Shown: in pieces, positions 10,099 through 20,859 of the stretch
Position numbering within the stretch: the stretch's first letter is position 1
Layout: every line of letters begins with the position of its first letter
Assembly (NCBI GenBank): GCA_023055425.1
Contig: JALGPY010000008.1
Coordinates: 21,363,359-21,427,358, forward strand
Source of the DNA: Linanthus parryae
Lineage: Eukaryota; Streptophyta; Magnoliopsida; Ericales; Polemoniaceae
Direction of reading: 5' to 3'
Length of the DNA: 64,000 nt
Position numbers and translations under genes: made by a program
Notes under the pieces: model-generated
Seen by the model: only the letters and a program-made list of their open reading frames with translations
Told to the model about the DNA's origin: nothing
Databases searched by the model: none

Positions 10099-13000
10099 AT
10101 GGCCAAGACAAGAGTAACCAGACCCGTCAAGGAAGACGAAGAGATGCCGGAGCTTCCGCAGGCTCTGTGGCGTAAAGCCCCCTTTCTGGGTGGGAAGGAT
10201 TTTTTTCATGCGAGGGTGAAGGCGAAGAGGATGCCTGATCCTGTGCCTGCTGAGCAATTGCTGACGTTGACCCGCCCAGTGAACTCAGCCCTGCTCGAGT
10301 GGGTTGGTTCCGGGGATGTAGTCCGATTGGGGATCGAGAACGGGCACTTCCCGTATACTGCGATTTCTACTCAAGCATTTGTCCAGAAATTGGACTACAT
10401 GGATGAGTGGATTGACCACGTATTGGATCATCATGCCGAGACTCTTGATAAAGCCGGCATTTTCTTTGCTATCCGTGCTATGAAGGGTGCTGCCGTGAAG
10501 TTGGATCAGTCCATGCTTCTAGACCTTCTGTCCCGTTATTCGCCCGCGACTCACACGTTTCATTTTGCTGAGTTCGAGGCTGCCCCCACGCTCGAGGACG
10601 TTCAAATGCTGTATGAGCTTTCCCCCATGGGCGAGGTGGACCCCTTGAGCCACTTGAGGACATCTGCTGAAATGGCCTTGTACGCGCAGATGGAGGAGTG
10701 CTTAGCAGAGGTAAAGAAAATTTCTACTCGGTGGACCACTACGAAGCCTCTTCCGAACTGGCAGCTAGTGGATACGTCTGCGAAGAATACCTGGAACAAG
10801 TGGTTGCAGTACTTCTTCCGAGACTATGCGAACAGCAGCATCACTAAGAAGCTTTTGAGCGAGAACCCGGAGGCCGAGAATTATGTAGAGGGCAAGGGCT
10901 ATCATTTAACCCTTTGCGCCTTTCTCTGTGCTTGGCTGTCGAGGTATCTGATTGATGGTCATCCCCATGACGGGGTCTTCTACCATGTGCTGCCACTTGC
11001 TGTGAGGCTCGCTCTTGGCCAGAGAGTCGCACTCGGACCCTTGGTCCTGGGGACGCTATATTACAGGCTGGATCAGCTGGTTCTGGCGATGAGGGAATCG
11101 CGTGGCCGCCTCGATGTCCTGACCTTTGTCAATATCAGCTTTTTGACAATGTGGGTTTTCGAGCGCTGGCCGTCTTATGCTCCAACTCCCCTCCCACTTG
11201 AGAAGTGGTGTCCCCCAGGCGAGACGGAGGCGCGCAACAGCGGAAGGGCTGCGAGATGGTTTGGAGCAAGCAACACCAAGTGTACTTGGAGTTTGATATG
11301 CGACAAACGAAAGGAGTTTACTGCCAGGCCCTATGCCACACGTGTTGAGAATGTGCGGTGGTTTCCAAAGCTATACCCTTCCAGAGGTATGGTCTTGTCA
11401 GAAGACCTTCTCTTTGAAAAGGGGCCGCATTTCCACGAACGCTATCGTGACTTCTTCTGTTGGTGTCTGCGAGGTTCTCTACCTGCCCTTGCAGAGCATA
11501 TTCGTGAGCTCGCGCCACGGTATGAAAGACTTACAGTGGATGTTGACCCTACTCGGGTCTCTCCCCAGTTTGGTTTTGATGCGGTGGCCCCATCGATCTG
11601 GCCGCAGTCTATTATCAGAGGGTGCTACAAGCGTTTGCTGACAAAGGAGTGCAAGACAGTCCTCATGAGCAATCTTCCCTTTGAGCAGCCTGCGGGAACT
11701 CGCAAGGGTGGTTGTTCCCAGAACTGGATCGCATACTGGGTTGCCCAGCAAACGAGGATTGAGACGGAGGCGGCGGCGCAGCCAGGAAAGGCTCCCTTGA
11801 TCAAGAGAAACTCTTTTCCGTTTCGCCCCAATTGTAGTTTGAGCGAGTCTGAGTATGGTTGCTACTCGCTGTGGGACCGCGAGAATCATTTGTGCCCCGA
11901 TTTCATTCTGAAGGAGCAAGTCGACGCAATCAAGAAGGGTGACGCGCAGGTCATCAAATATAGCAAGGCGTTTGCTGAGGTAAGCAATTTCCTTATGTGC
12001 TTTTAAGCTTTTTAGTTTCCTTGCGCCGATGCTTTCTGTTCTGTGTTGTTTCAGTGTCATGTGCGGAGGTTCGCAGCTGGTGATCGCTCCAAATCGCTGG
12101 TGGACACCATTGTTGCCACTAGAAGGAAGGGGGAGTCGTACCGGTTAGCATGGAGGATGGATGCCGAGGTCGAAACGAAAGTTCGCGGAGTCATGAACAC
12201 TTTTGCTGACTCGCTGATAGACAACCCTCCGGCTCCGTCTCCTCCTAGAGATGACCCGTCCCCTCCAGCGACTGCGGCGCCGAGAGCGAAGAGACCTAGG
12301 CAAAAGGGAATTACGATTTCTTCCCCTAGGAGTGCTCCAGCTTCTCCCCCAGTGAGGTCCCTTTCCATCAAGGACAAAGGCAAGGGTCGTATGCCCAGCA
12401 AAGTGCGAAAAGATCTCGCAGTTGAGACTTTCGTTCCATTCAACCGAGAGGAGGAAGAGAGACAGGAGCCCCAGGCAAGTGATGAAGAAGAAGCAACAGT
12501 TGTGATGTGCGAAGAAGAATCAGGAGGTACTTCCGTCGCATCTCCTTGCCTTTCATCTAGACTTCTTTGTAGTTCTTTTCTTTGAACCAAATATGTATTT
12601 GCAGATGATGATGATGAAGCCGTTGGTGGCCTTGTGGCCAAGAGGCAAAAGAAAGATGCCCATTCTGGCATTTCAGATGATCCTATAAGCGAGGATGTTC
12701 TTGCTGAATCCCGGAAGACAGCCGCGGAGACTGCTGAAAGAAGAAGGCAGCGAGAGGAAGAGGAGCTCGAGCTTGTGAAACAGCGGAGCCTCGAGGAGCT
12801 GCATGTTGACGACTTAGTGCGTCCAGTTGGCGAGGAAGACGAGCTTCCCGAAGAAGTGGCTCCTCATGTGGAGGAGGAAGATGAGGTTCCTGGAGAGGAC
12901 GCAGCAGAGCTAGAGCAAGTCCAAGCGGACTTCGCAGAGATCGCAGGTGGCGATAAAGGTGAGATCTTCAATCTCGCAGTTACTTATAGAGATGTAATTG

Positions 13001-14380
13001 TGGGTGCGTTAAAGCACGGTGTGTCAAAGCCTGACATTCGCCGTTGGTTGGTAAGCAAATGCGGAGAACCCTCAGGTAATTATTTTGAGTAATATGCGCA
13101 TACTAGGCTGTAGCCACTTGAGGCAAAATCATGACTGGTTTACTCGCGTCCCAGGTCATGCTTCTCTTAAAGATTTGCTTAGTGAGGATACACTGATAGG
13201 GCACGGTTCCACGTCCCTAGTGTACGATGAGGATACCTCAATCCCACCTTCGCGTGGAGGTGCTTATTCTTAGCTTCAGCAAAGATAGTGAAATAACTTA
13301 TAACACAAGTTACCTCATATTATCGCATTTGGCATCGCAGGTCATGCTAAGGAACCTGAGCTGGAGCAGAGAAGTCAGCCTTCTGCATCCCATGTTCCAA
13401 TCTCGAGCTCCCATACTGAGAAGCCCGTCGCAGCTGCTGGACACGTAAGTGAGCCTCTCGAGGATGTCATCGAACTCTCCGATGATGTCGAAGCTGATGC
13501 TGTGCCGATGGACGAAGGTGTCCGTGCTGGTGGTGAGGAAGAAAGGACAAGTGATGCTAACATTTTCGCATCTGGGAGTGTCCGTCCAGCGACTTCGGTT
13601 GTCCCTTCGCCTCCGGCGATGACTGAACCAGAAGCACCTATTCCTGCGTGGAGCATTTGGGGCTCGCAGGTTGGGAATGTAATCGCAGCTGGTGCGGCCT
13701 ACACTCTTCCTCCTGACTATGAGAGGTTGGAGCTTGCAGCTGATAGGAGAGCCATGGAGCGAGGGCAGTCTTCGAACAACCCGGTGGCCCGCATCCCTTC
13801 TCTCCATGAAATTCTGGAAGGCACTGGTAAGTGAAGATTTACCGTTCGCACGTCGCATTATTTGCTTGCGAGTTCTGGCACTATAACCATTTTTGATGTC
13901 TCAGGTTTGAAGCAAACCGATGTAGACTGGGTGGTTCGAATGCGTCTCAGATACCCCCGATCGTTTGTGAGATCTCTGGAGATCAGACCTTTTGACAGGA
14001 GGCTATTCCTTACTGAAGCCATCTGGATACTGGAGCAGCTGGCTGCGGCTACACCTGCGACCATTTCGGCCCAGAGTGCTGAATTGCTGTGTGGCATGTG
14101 CCAAAATCTCTTGTTCAAAGTCCAAGGCAGACTTGGTTTCAAATTCCTCAAGGACAGAGTTACACTGATTCGCGCAGCTGTAACTTTGAATCTCGGTCAC
14201 CAGAATCTCGCAGCTGAGATGCAGAAGGTGGAGCAGCAAAAGCAAAAGGTTGATGAAGCTGTGAAGCTGTATCAGGAAATGAATGCCAAGTGCGAGCAAC
14301 TGAAGCAAGAAGTGAAACAAGTGGAGAAGCTGAGCGAGCAGTTCGAGCCCCATGATTCCTTAATCAAGAATTTGTTTTGA
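10099..14380 (+). CDS. Spliced antisense gene with plant mobile domain, within the Tat element
   Basis: Five exons can be joined in phase: 10099-11979, 12055-12526, 12605-13075, 13341-13826 and 13905-14380. Each junction has GT donor and AG acceptor, and the result is about 1261 codons ending in TGA at 14378. Exon 1 carries a plant mobile domain (aminotransferase-like PMD; core near residues 60-400, with the PTLEDV-type signature near 160). Exons 2-4 are Pro/Ser- and Glu-rich linkers with a basic, NLS-like KRPRQK segment. Exon 5 ends in a Gln/Lys-rich coiled coil. PMD proteins occur in plant transposons and in the host proteins MAIN and MAIL1. The gene is convergent with pol. No stop or frameshift breaks the exons, so the gene appears conserved in function; what it does for the element is unknown. 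The start is the first ATG after the leader acceptor. Confidence 0.78.
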
Positions 14381-15779
14381 CTTTTCGAATTTTGAAAAGA
14401 AAACAGGAAAAGTGGCTGAGACATTAATGTAATGTTTTGAAACATTAATGTGATATTGCTAGGGTTTCTCCCCCCTTTTTTTTTTAACAACAAACACTGA
14501 GTTTGCCCGTTTTGCCCTTTTCGGGATTTGATTGGACATTTCTGTGCATATCCAATTATGACATCAGCAATTGATTTTCTGCTTGATTTTCGCGCTAATT
14601 TCTCGGCAGATAAGCACGCTTCCGTTGGGAAGTCCATCCGAATCATGACTATCCGTCATTTATTAGGATACGCAACTGAATCGTCGTAGCCTTTAGTAGG
14701 GTAATTGATTGTTACCGCTTTTCAAGGCGTAAGTGATTGAACTTACCCTCTTTTTTGAATTTTGCTGACTCATCTTAGGCAAACGAAGAGTCTCCACAGG
14801 GCCTATATAAACCCTGTCTTTGCCATTTGGGTTCTTCATCCCAAACATGTGCTTTGCCGTGAGTCCTTATGACTGCTGGCTTCAACGCTTGTTTTTCGTT
14901 GATTCATGGCAACTTCAAGTTTTGAATCCTGAGTTTGCGCTTTGTGCTATAGAAATAGTTTCCAAGATCCACTTTATGAGGCTTATTGCTGTTTATAACC
15001 GTCATAAAGAGGATGCAGATAATACCTCATGTGTATTCGAAGAAATTTCTTCGTGTATTATGTGTGCAGGTCATGTTTCCGGCCGCCTCGTGGCGAGGTG
15101 CAGCGCCGAAGTGACCGTGCTACCGTCTCGTAATGAACGGCGTGATTCTCCTCCAGCATCTCCGGGGAAGAATTCGTTGCCCTCACATTTGTGAGGTCGG
15201 GGTGCTCGTCAATGCCCTTGTCCAACATGACAAGGAATCCATCACCAGAGGAATGACTGCTTCGCCTGTTGTGCGGAGCATCATCTGTCGGCACAGGAAG
15301 CTCCTCCGGCGCCTATCTTGGTCAGACAGAGGCTTTTGTCATTCCTTGGGGTCTTGGGCGCATCGTATCCCTGACCTTGCTGCTAGGGATGTGGCGAATG
15401 ACGAGTTGATCTCTTCGCGGCAGCATCCCTTTTGCTACAGATCTTTGGCCGCGGATCTGCGTACTGTGCTGCCGGTATCAGGACCGGTGGATTCTCTCTT
15501 TTCTTAGTCGAGAGTTCCCTTGGCGCATCTCTGGCTTACCAGCCATTTTTCGAATGTATTGTGAGCCATGTTGGCTGTGTAGTTAGATTCGAGCTTTTTG
15601 CTTGTAAGCTGCTATCTAGATAGATAAATTGTAAGTCATTTGACTCATAATGATATATAGCTTTTGTATCATTTGCTCTCTTTGCAACAAAATACAATTT
15701 CGCATGCGTTTCGGCTTGTTTTGCCTTGCATAATGCCATGTAATGATTTCACGTGCGCAGATGTTTCGCTAGATCATTC
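14381..15779 (+). other. Region between antisense gene and tandem array; possible second antisense transcript
   Basis: No confident gene. A good TATA box (CTATATAAAC, 14803-14812) on the plus strand is followed by ATG TGC TTT GCC and a GTGAGT donor at about 14860, and a TGTGCAG acceptor stands before 15070. Open frames at 14820-15194 and 15133-15507 have no recognisable domain and cannot be joined convincingly. This could be a short noncoding or vestigial antisense unit. Confidence 0.35.
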
Positions 15780-16900
15780 GAGATCGTAATTTCGCAGATG
15801 TGCCATTTTGATGGATGGGCTTGCAGTTGGTCGTTGTAAATCGTATGAGATCACGTTCACAACTTTGCTATCACAACAGATAGTTTTTTTTTTTTTTTAA
15901 CAGATCAATTGAGATCATTGAGCGGTGCGAATTGCTATCATAGAAGATAGGCTTTATTAGAGGATTGGTTGAGATAGTTTCTCGCATGAATTGCTATCGC
16001 AGCAGATAGACTTTTAGAAGGTCTAGCAAGAAGTTCTGCAGTTACGTTACCGTCGTAACATACGGACTTGGGTGATCAACTAAAATCACTTTGCGTATAA
16101 ATTGCTACCGTAACAGATAGGCTTGAGAGGATCATATAAGATCGCATTTATGTAAACCGTTATCGTGAGAGATAGGATTTTGATGATTGATTGAGATTGT
16201 TTTTGTATTTTTGCTGCTATCGTAGGAGATAGGCTTATGTGATCACTTAAGATCGCATTTGCATCGGCTGCCATCATAAGGGATGGGCTTTAGATGATCA
16301 ATTAAGATCGCGTTTATGTTGACTGCTTATCGTGAGAGATAAGCTTTGGATGATCTTTTAAGATCGCATTTGCATTGGTTGCCATCGTAAGAGATGGGCT
16401 TTTAGATGATCAATTAAGATCACGTTTGCTATCATATGAGATAGGCTTTGATGATCATTTAAGATCGCATTTGCATTGGTTGCCATCGTAAGAGATGGGC
16501 TTTTAGATGATCAATTAAGATCGCGTTTGCTATCATATGAGATAGGCTTTGATGATCATTTAAGATCGCATTTGCATTGGTTGCCATCGTAAGAGATGGG
16601 CTTTGAGTGATCAATTAAGATCGCGTTTATGTTGACTGCTATCGTGAGAGATAGGCTTTGGATGATCATTTAAGATCGCATTTGCATTGGTTGCCATCGT
16701 AAGAGATGGGCTTTTAGATGATCAATTAAGATCACGTTTGCTATCATATGAGATAGGCTTTGATGATCATTTAAGATCGCATTTGCATTGGTTGCCATCG
16801 TAGGAGATGGGCTTTGGATGATCGATTGAGATCGCGTTTGCTATCGTATAAGATAGGCTTTGATGATCAATTAAGATTGCATTTGTGTTTGCTGCTATTG
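15780..16900. repeat. Satellite-like tandem array of dyad motifs in the Tat element
   Basis: Units of about 45-57 bp alternate two dyads: GATCATTTAAGATC or GATCAATTAAGATC, and CTATCxxxxxxGATAG (or CCATCGTAAGAGATGG). Paired units give a higher-order spacing of about 101-110 bp (for example from 16453 to 16554 to 16663 to 16764). Tandem repeats in this position, 3' of pol, are a known hypervariable feature of Tat/Ogre elements and a source of satellites. No open frame of interest. Confidence 0.88.
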
Positions 16901-17118
16901 CAGCAAATAAATCATTGTTAACAGTAATAACAAATTAAACAGAGCGATATAAACAGCTAGAAATATGAACTTCTCATTTGGGAGAATTCTTTTATTATGA
17001 TATTCTCATATGTGAGATATAGGATTACAATCCTCTCATATGGGAGAGGAGATTGCGTTAATCATAGCCACATGAGACATTAAGCAACGTTATCATAAAA
17101 TGTATGAAATAAGAGAAG

Positions 17119-20100
17119 TCAGGGATAGTACTTCTTGATCCAGCGCATGTTGACTGAGCTTGGAGTTGAGGTTGTGCCGTGCAACCTTCGTATGCTGCAG
17201 TAGCCGCTATCGAAGACTTCTGTGACTTCGAAGGGTCCTTCCCAATTAGCTGCGAATTTCGGGTGAGTTGCTTCTCGCATGCAGTGATCAGATGCGCGCA
17301 AGACCAGGTCGCCAACTGCGAAATCCCGTCGCTGGACTGTCTTGTTATAGGCGCGAGCGATTCTCTCTTGGTACCGCTTGTTAGTCTTTTTGGCTTGTTC
17401 TCGCTTTTCTTCCAGCAAGACTAAATCATGATCGCGTTGATTTTCATAGAGTGCATGGAAGGCCAGCCTTGCCGAATTGACTCTGACCTCCGCAGGTACC
17501 ACAGCTTCGGCCCCATAACATAGTAGAAATGGCGAGGCCCCCGTAGGTGTCCTTGGAGAAGTTCTGTAGGCCCACAGAGCTATGTTAAGGGAGTCGGCCC
17601 ACTTCTTGTGGTCATCTGCGACCATCTTGCTCAGAATTCGCAACAGCGTTTTGTTAGTCGCTTCGGCTTGTCCGTTTCCCTTTGGATAATAGGGGGTAGA
17701 GCATATCTGCCTGATGTTGTACTCCGCGAGTTTCGTAGCTACCTGACGATTAACAAAAGGAGTACCGTTATCTGAAAGAATAGTGTTTGGGATTCCAAAC
17801 CTGCATACGATGTTTTCCTGGATGAAGTTAACCACAGCCAGCGCGTTTGCCGTCTTTAGTGGTACCGCTTCCACCCATTTGGTGAACAGCTCGGTTGCAG
17901 TGAGAATGAAGTGGTTCCCATGTGACGTTGGTCGGATGGGGCCAATGAAGTCCAGAGCCCATGTATGAAATGGCCATGGCGTCCCTAATGCATGTAGATC
18001 CACGGCAGGAGCGTGCACTAGGTTCCCTTTGAATTGGCATTCTTGGCAGCGTCGCACCTTGGTGCGGCAATCGACCTCCATCGTGGGCCAGAAGTATCCG
18101 ATTGAGAAGAGTTGTCTGCATAATTTCGCACCTCCCTGGTGTTCCACCTGATGAGAAAGGTCCATGACTTCTTGTGCTTCCCTGCCGTCTAGGCATCGCA
18201 GCAAGTTACCTTCGTGACCTTTTCGCCAAAGCAGGTTTTCCTGAACCAGGTATCGAGAGGCTTTCCTCTTCAGCTTGTCGGCCTCTTTTCTCGATTCGGG
18301 TACGGTGCCCTGGGTGAGGAATTCAAGAAATGGCTTCCTCCAGTCTGTGTCGTCATCAGTTAGAGCGACGAGTAGAGAATCTTTGATTAGTGCGCAACTT
18401 TCGCACTTCCCTTGTATCAGGGCTGCAGCTGTTGACATGCCTGGCCAATGAATGCCATATCTCTGAGCTTTCCTGTAGATTGACACCTCGCTTTCTCCGC
18501 AAGCGTGTTGGTGAATCTTTTCTAACAGCTGTTGTCCCTCTTGCTCGGAGACACATCGCATGAGTATTCCTCCAGGACCCTTGTAGTAAAGGGTGTTGTC
18601 GTGGATGCAGTATCCTTTCGTGAGTACCCAGCTTTCGCTACTGGTGCCTTTCGCAATAGCTTGCAAGATTGCTTTTCGCCAGTCTGCGTCATTCATGTGT
18701 TCATCGTCGCACGCATCTTCTGTTAATGCCGACGATGTTCGCACTTCGATGGAAATCCTTGCGGGGCATTTGTCTATGCTGACCTTAGATCCCAGAGTTG
18801 CTAAGGCGTCTGCATGCCTGTTGTCCGCTCGGGGTTTGTGCTCGTATTTCACGTCGCAGAATTGCTGCATCAGCTTTTGCACTAGGGTGCGGTATGGCAG
18901 GAGGTTGATCTCCTTTAAACCATATTCGCCTGAGGCCTGCTTAACAATTAGTTTGGAATCTCCCATGACTGTTAAGTTGCTCACTTCCAAAGCTTTCGCC
19001 GCACGGAGCCCCGCGATCAGAGCCTCGTATTCCGCCTCGTTGTTAGTGACTGCAAAGTTGAGTTTTGCGGACATCTGTATGACTTCCCCGTCCGGCTTTG
19101 TCAAGACTATCCCAATGCCTCCACCTTTTCTGGTTGATGAACCGTCGAAGTGGAGGGTCCAATAGGGCACGTCAATCGCGTAGATTTCAGGGCCTTCGAG
19201 CTCTTCCTCAATCACAGGTTCGTGACTATTGTCGGGGAACTGTGCCAACAGATCTGCTACCGCCTGCGACTTGATCGCTCTTGGTTTCACGCATGTGATA
19301 TCGTATTGAGAGATGGTCATATACCATTTCGCCAATCTCCCGCCCGGAGTAGTGTGAGTTAGCAGGTATCTTATGGGGTCGCTTTTGGTGACCACCACTA
19401 CTTTGTGCGATGCAAAATAGTGTCTCAACTTCTCTATTACGAAGAATAAAGCAAGGCAATGACGTTCGATGTCTGTGTACCTTGATTCAGCAGGCTGCAC
19501 AATGCGAGAGATGTAATAGATGGGCCTCTCTTGTCCTTCATACACCTGAGCCAAGAGTGCTCCTATAGATTTCCTTGTCGATGTAAGGTATAGCAGAAGC
19601 GGTGATCCCAGTTGAGGCGCGATCATTATCTTTGGGGATGTGAGTAGCTCCTTTAGCTTTTCGAATGCAGCTTCGTGATCAGGAGCCCAGTTGTACGCGG
19701 CGTCCTTCTTGAGGAGAGTGCTGAAGCAGCATGTGATTTCGGCGATTGCTGGAATGAATCTCCACAGATATGACAATTTTCCCAAGAATGTCTTCAAGGT
19801 ACTTTGATCGTGAGGTGGCGTCATGCTGGTGATGGCTGACACTTTCGCAGGGTCAGGCTCGATCCCTTGGCGATGGACTACGCATCCCAGAAACTTCCCC
19901 GAAGTCACGCCAAATGCGCATTTCATGGGGTTCATTTTCAGTTGAAAGCTCCTGCATCTGTTGAATACCTTTCGCAGGTCTGCAAGGTGATCTGCTTCAT
20001 ACTTGGATTTGACTACCAAGTCATCCACATAGAATTCCACTTCTTTGTGCATCATGTCGTGGAATAGAGCCATCATGGCCCGCTGATAGGTTGCGCCTGC

Positions 20101-20856
20101 GTTCTTAAGACCGAATGGCATTACCGTATAGTTGAATACTCCCACGGGAGTGATGAATGCAGTTTTCCTTGCATCTTCGGGATCCATCTTGATTTGATTG
20201 TACCCGCTGAAGCCGTCCATGAAACTGAACATGCGATGGCCTGCCGTTGAATCAATGAGCAAGTCGATGTTAGGCAGTGGGAAATCGTCCTTAGGACAGA
20301 AGCGATTGAGATCTCGGAAGTCCACGCAGATGCGGAGCTGTCCGTTCTTCTTCACCACCGGCACGATGTTGGCCAACCATGTGGGATGGTGATTTGGCTC
20401 TATGAATTTGGCATCTAGGAGTTTAACAATCTCCTGCTTGATCTTCACGTTGAGCTCTGGCCTGAAGCTTCTGGTGCTTTGCTTGACCGGTTTAGACCCT
20501 GGGATGATGTCTAAACGGTGCATAGTGATGCTCGTGTCCAGACCCGGCATCTCGTCGTATTCCCATGCGAACACGTCCTTGTATTCAGTTAGGAGCTGCA
20601 GCAGTCCTTGTTCCTCTTCGCTTGTGAGGTCCGCACTCAGGAAGACTGGCCTTTTCTTTTCCTCGTTCGGGCTGAGGAACACTTCCTTTAGCTCTTGCTT
20701 TTGTGGTCTTGGCCTGTCTTCCATGCATTCGGGCGCTTCTTTGAGTTTCTCATCTAGAGTGCCCTGTGTTGGCTCTTCTGTCAGCGCAACTTGCTCGATT
20801 TGATTGATTTGCCCAGGGACATCCCCATGCCCGTGTGAGGACGTCCCCGCGCACCT
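17119..20856 (-). CDS. pol: Pol polyprotein part: RT, RNase H, archaeal RNase H, integrase
   Basis: The frame runs from the codon after the UGA at 20857-20859 to a stop at 17119; the first Met is at 20724, leaving 1201 codons. Numbered from that Met: reverse transcriptase at about 60-330, with FCPKDDFPLPN near 135 and an intact YVDD near 231; retroviral-type RNase H at about 365-490; a second, archaeal-type RNase H starting HFDGSS near 525 and running to about 655; the integrase HHCC zinc module near 850-900; and the catalytic core with D near 922, D near 984 and E near 1018. It copies the RNA to DNA and inserts it. No internal stop is seen. Same frame as the upstream gag-protease. Confidence 0.93.
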   Translation of the reverse strand, partial: RCAGTSSHGHGDVPGQINQIEQVALTEEPTQGTLDEKLKEAPECMEDRPRPQKQELKEVFLSPNEEKKRPVFLSADLTSEEEQGLLQLLTEYKDVFAWEYDEMPGLDTSITMHRLDIIPGSKPVKQSTRSFRPELNVKIKQEIVKLLDAKFIEPNHHPTWLANIVPVVKKNGQLRICVDFRDLNRFCPKDDFPLPNIDLLIDSTAGHRMFSFMDGFSGYNQIKMDPEDARKTAFITPVGVFNYTVMPFGLKNAGATYQRAMMALFHDMMHKEVEFYVDDLVVKSKYEADHLADLRKVFNRCRSFQLKMNPMKCAFGVTSGKFLGCVVHRQGIEPDPAKVSAITSMTPPHDQSTLKTFLGKLSYLWRFIPAIAEITCCFSTLLKKDAAYNWAPDHEAAFEKLKELLTSPKIMIAPQLGSPLLLYLTSTRKSIGALLAQVYEGQERPIYYISRIVQPAESRYTDIERHCLALFFVIEKLRHYFASHKVVVVTKSDPIRYLLTHTTPGGRLAKWYMTISQYDITCVKPRAIKSQAVADLLAQFPDNSHEPVIEEELEGPEIYAIDVPYWTLHFDGSSTRKGGGIGIVLTKPDGEVIQMSAKLNFAVTNNEAEYEALIAGLRAAKALEVSNLTVMGDSKLIVKQASGEYGLKEINLLPYRTLVQKLMQQFCDVKYEHKPRADNRHADALATLGSKVSIDKCPARISIEVRTSSALTEDACDDEHMNDADWRKAILQAIAKGTSSESWVLTKGYCIHDNTLYYKGPGGILMRCVSEQEGQQLLEKIHQHACGESEVSIYRKAQRYGIHWPGMSTAAALIQGKCESCALIKDSLLVALTDDDTDWRKPFLEFLTQGTVPESRKEADKLKRKASRYLVQENLLWRKGHEGNLLRCLDGREAQEVMDLSHQVEHQGGAKLCRQLFSIGYFWPTMEVDCRTKVRRCQECQFKGNLVHAPAVDLHALGTPWPFHTWALDFIGPIRPTSHGNHFILTATELFTKWVEAVPLKTANALAVVNFIQENIVCRFGIPNTILSDNGTPFVNRQVATKLAEYNIRQICSTPYYPKGNGQAEATNKTLLRILSKMVADDHKKWADSLNIALWAYRTSPRTPTGASPFLLCYGAEAVVPAEVRVNSARLAFHALYENQRDHDLVLLEEKREQAKKTNKRYQERIARAYNKTVQRRDFAVGDLVLRASDHCMREATHPKFAANWEGPFEVTEVFDSGYCSIRRLHGTTSTPSSVNMRWIKKYYP

Positions 20857-20859
20857 TCA
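20857..20859 (-). promoter_or_regulatory. Single in-frame UGA between gag-protease and pol
   Basis: The gag-protease and pol frames are the same phase and are separated only by this UGA (context CGC AUA UGA AGG UGC). There is no other stop between it and the pol Met 44 codons later. A G/C-rich segment follows at once (GGGGACGTCC … GGGGATGTCCC, 20846-20811), which could pair over 5-6 bp. It fits stop-codon readthrough as a way to set the Gag to Pol ratio. The alternatives are splicing or a recent single mutation. Confidence 0.6.
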
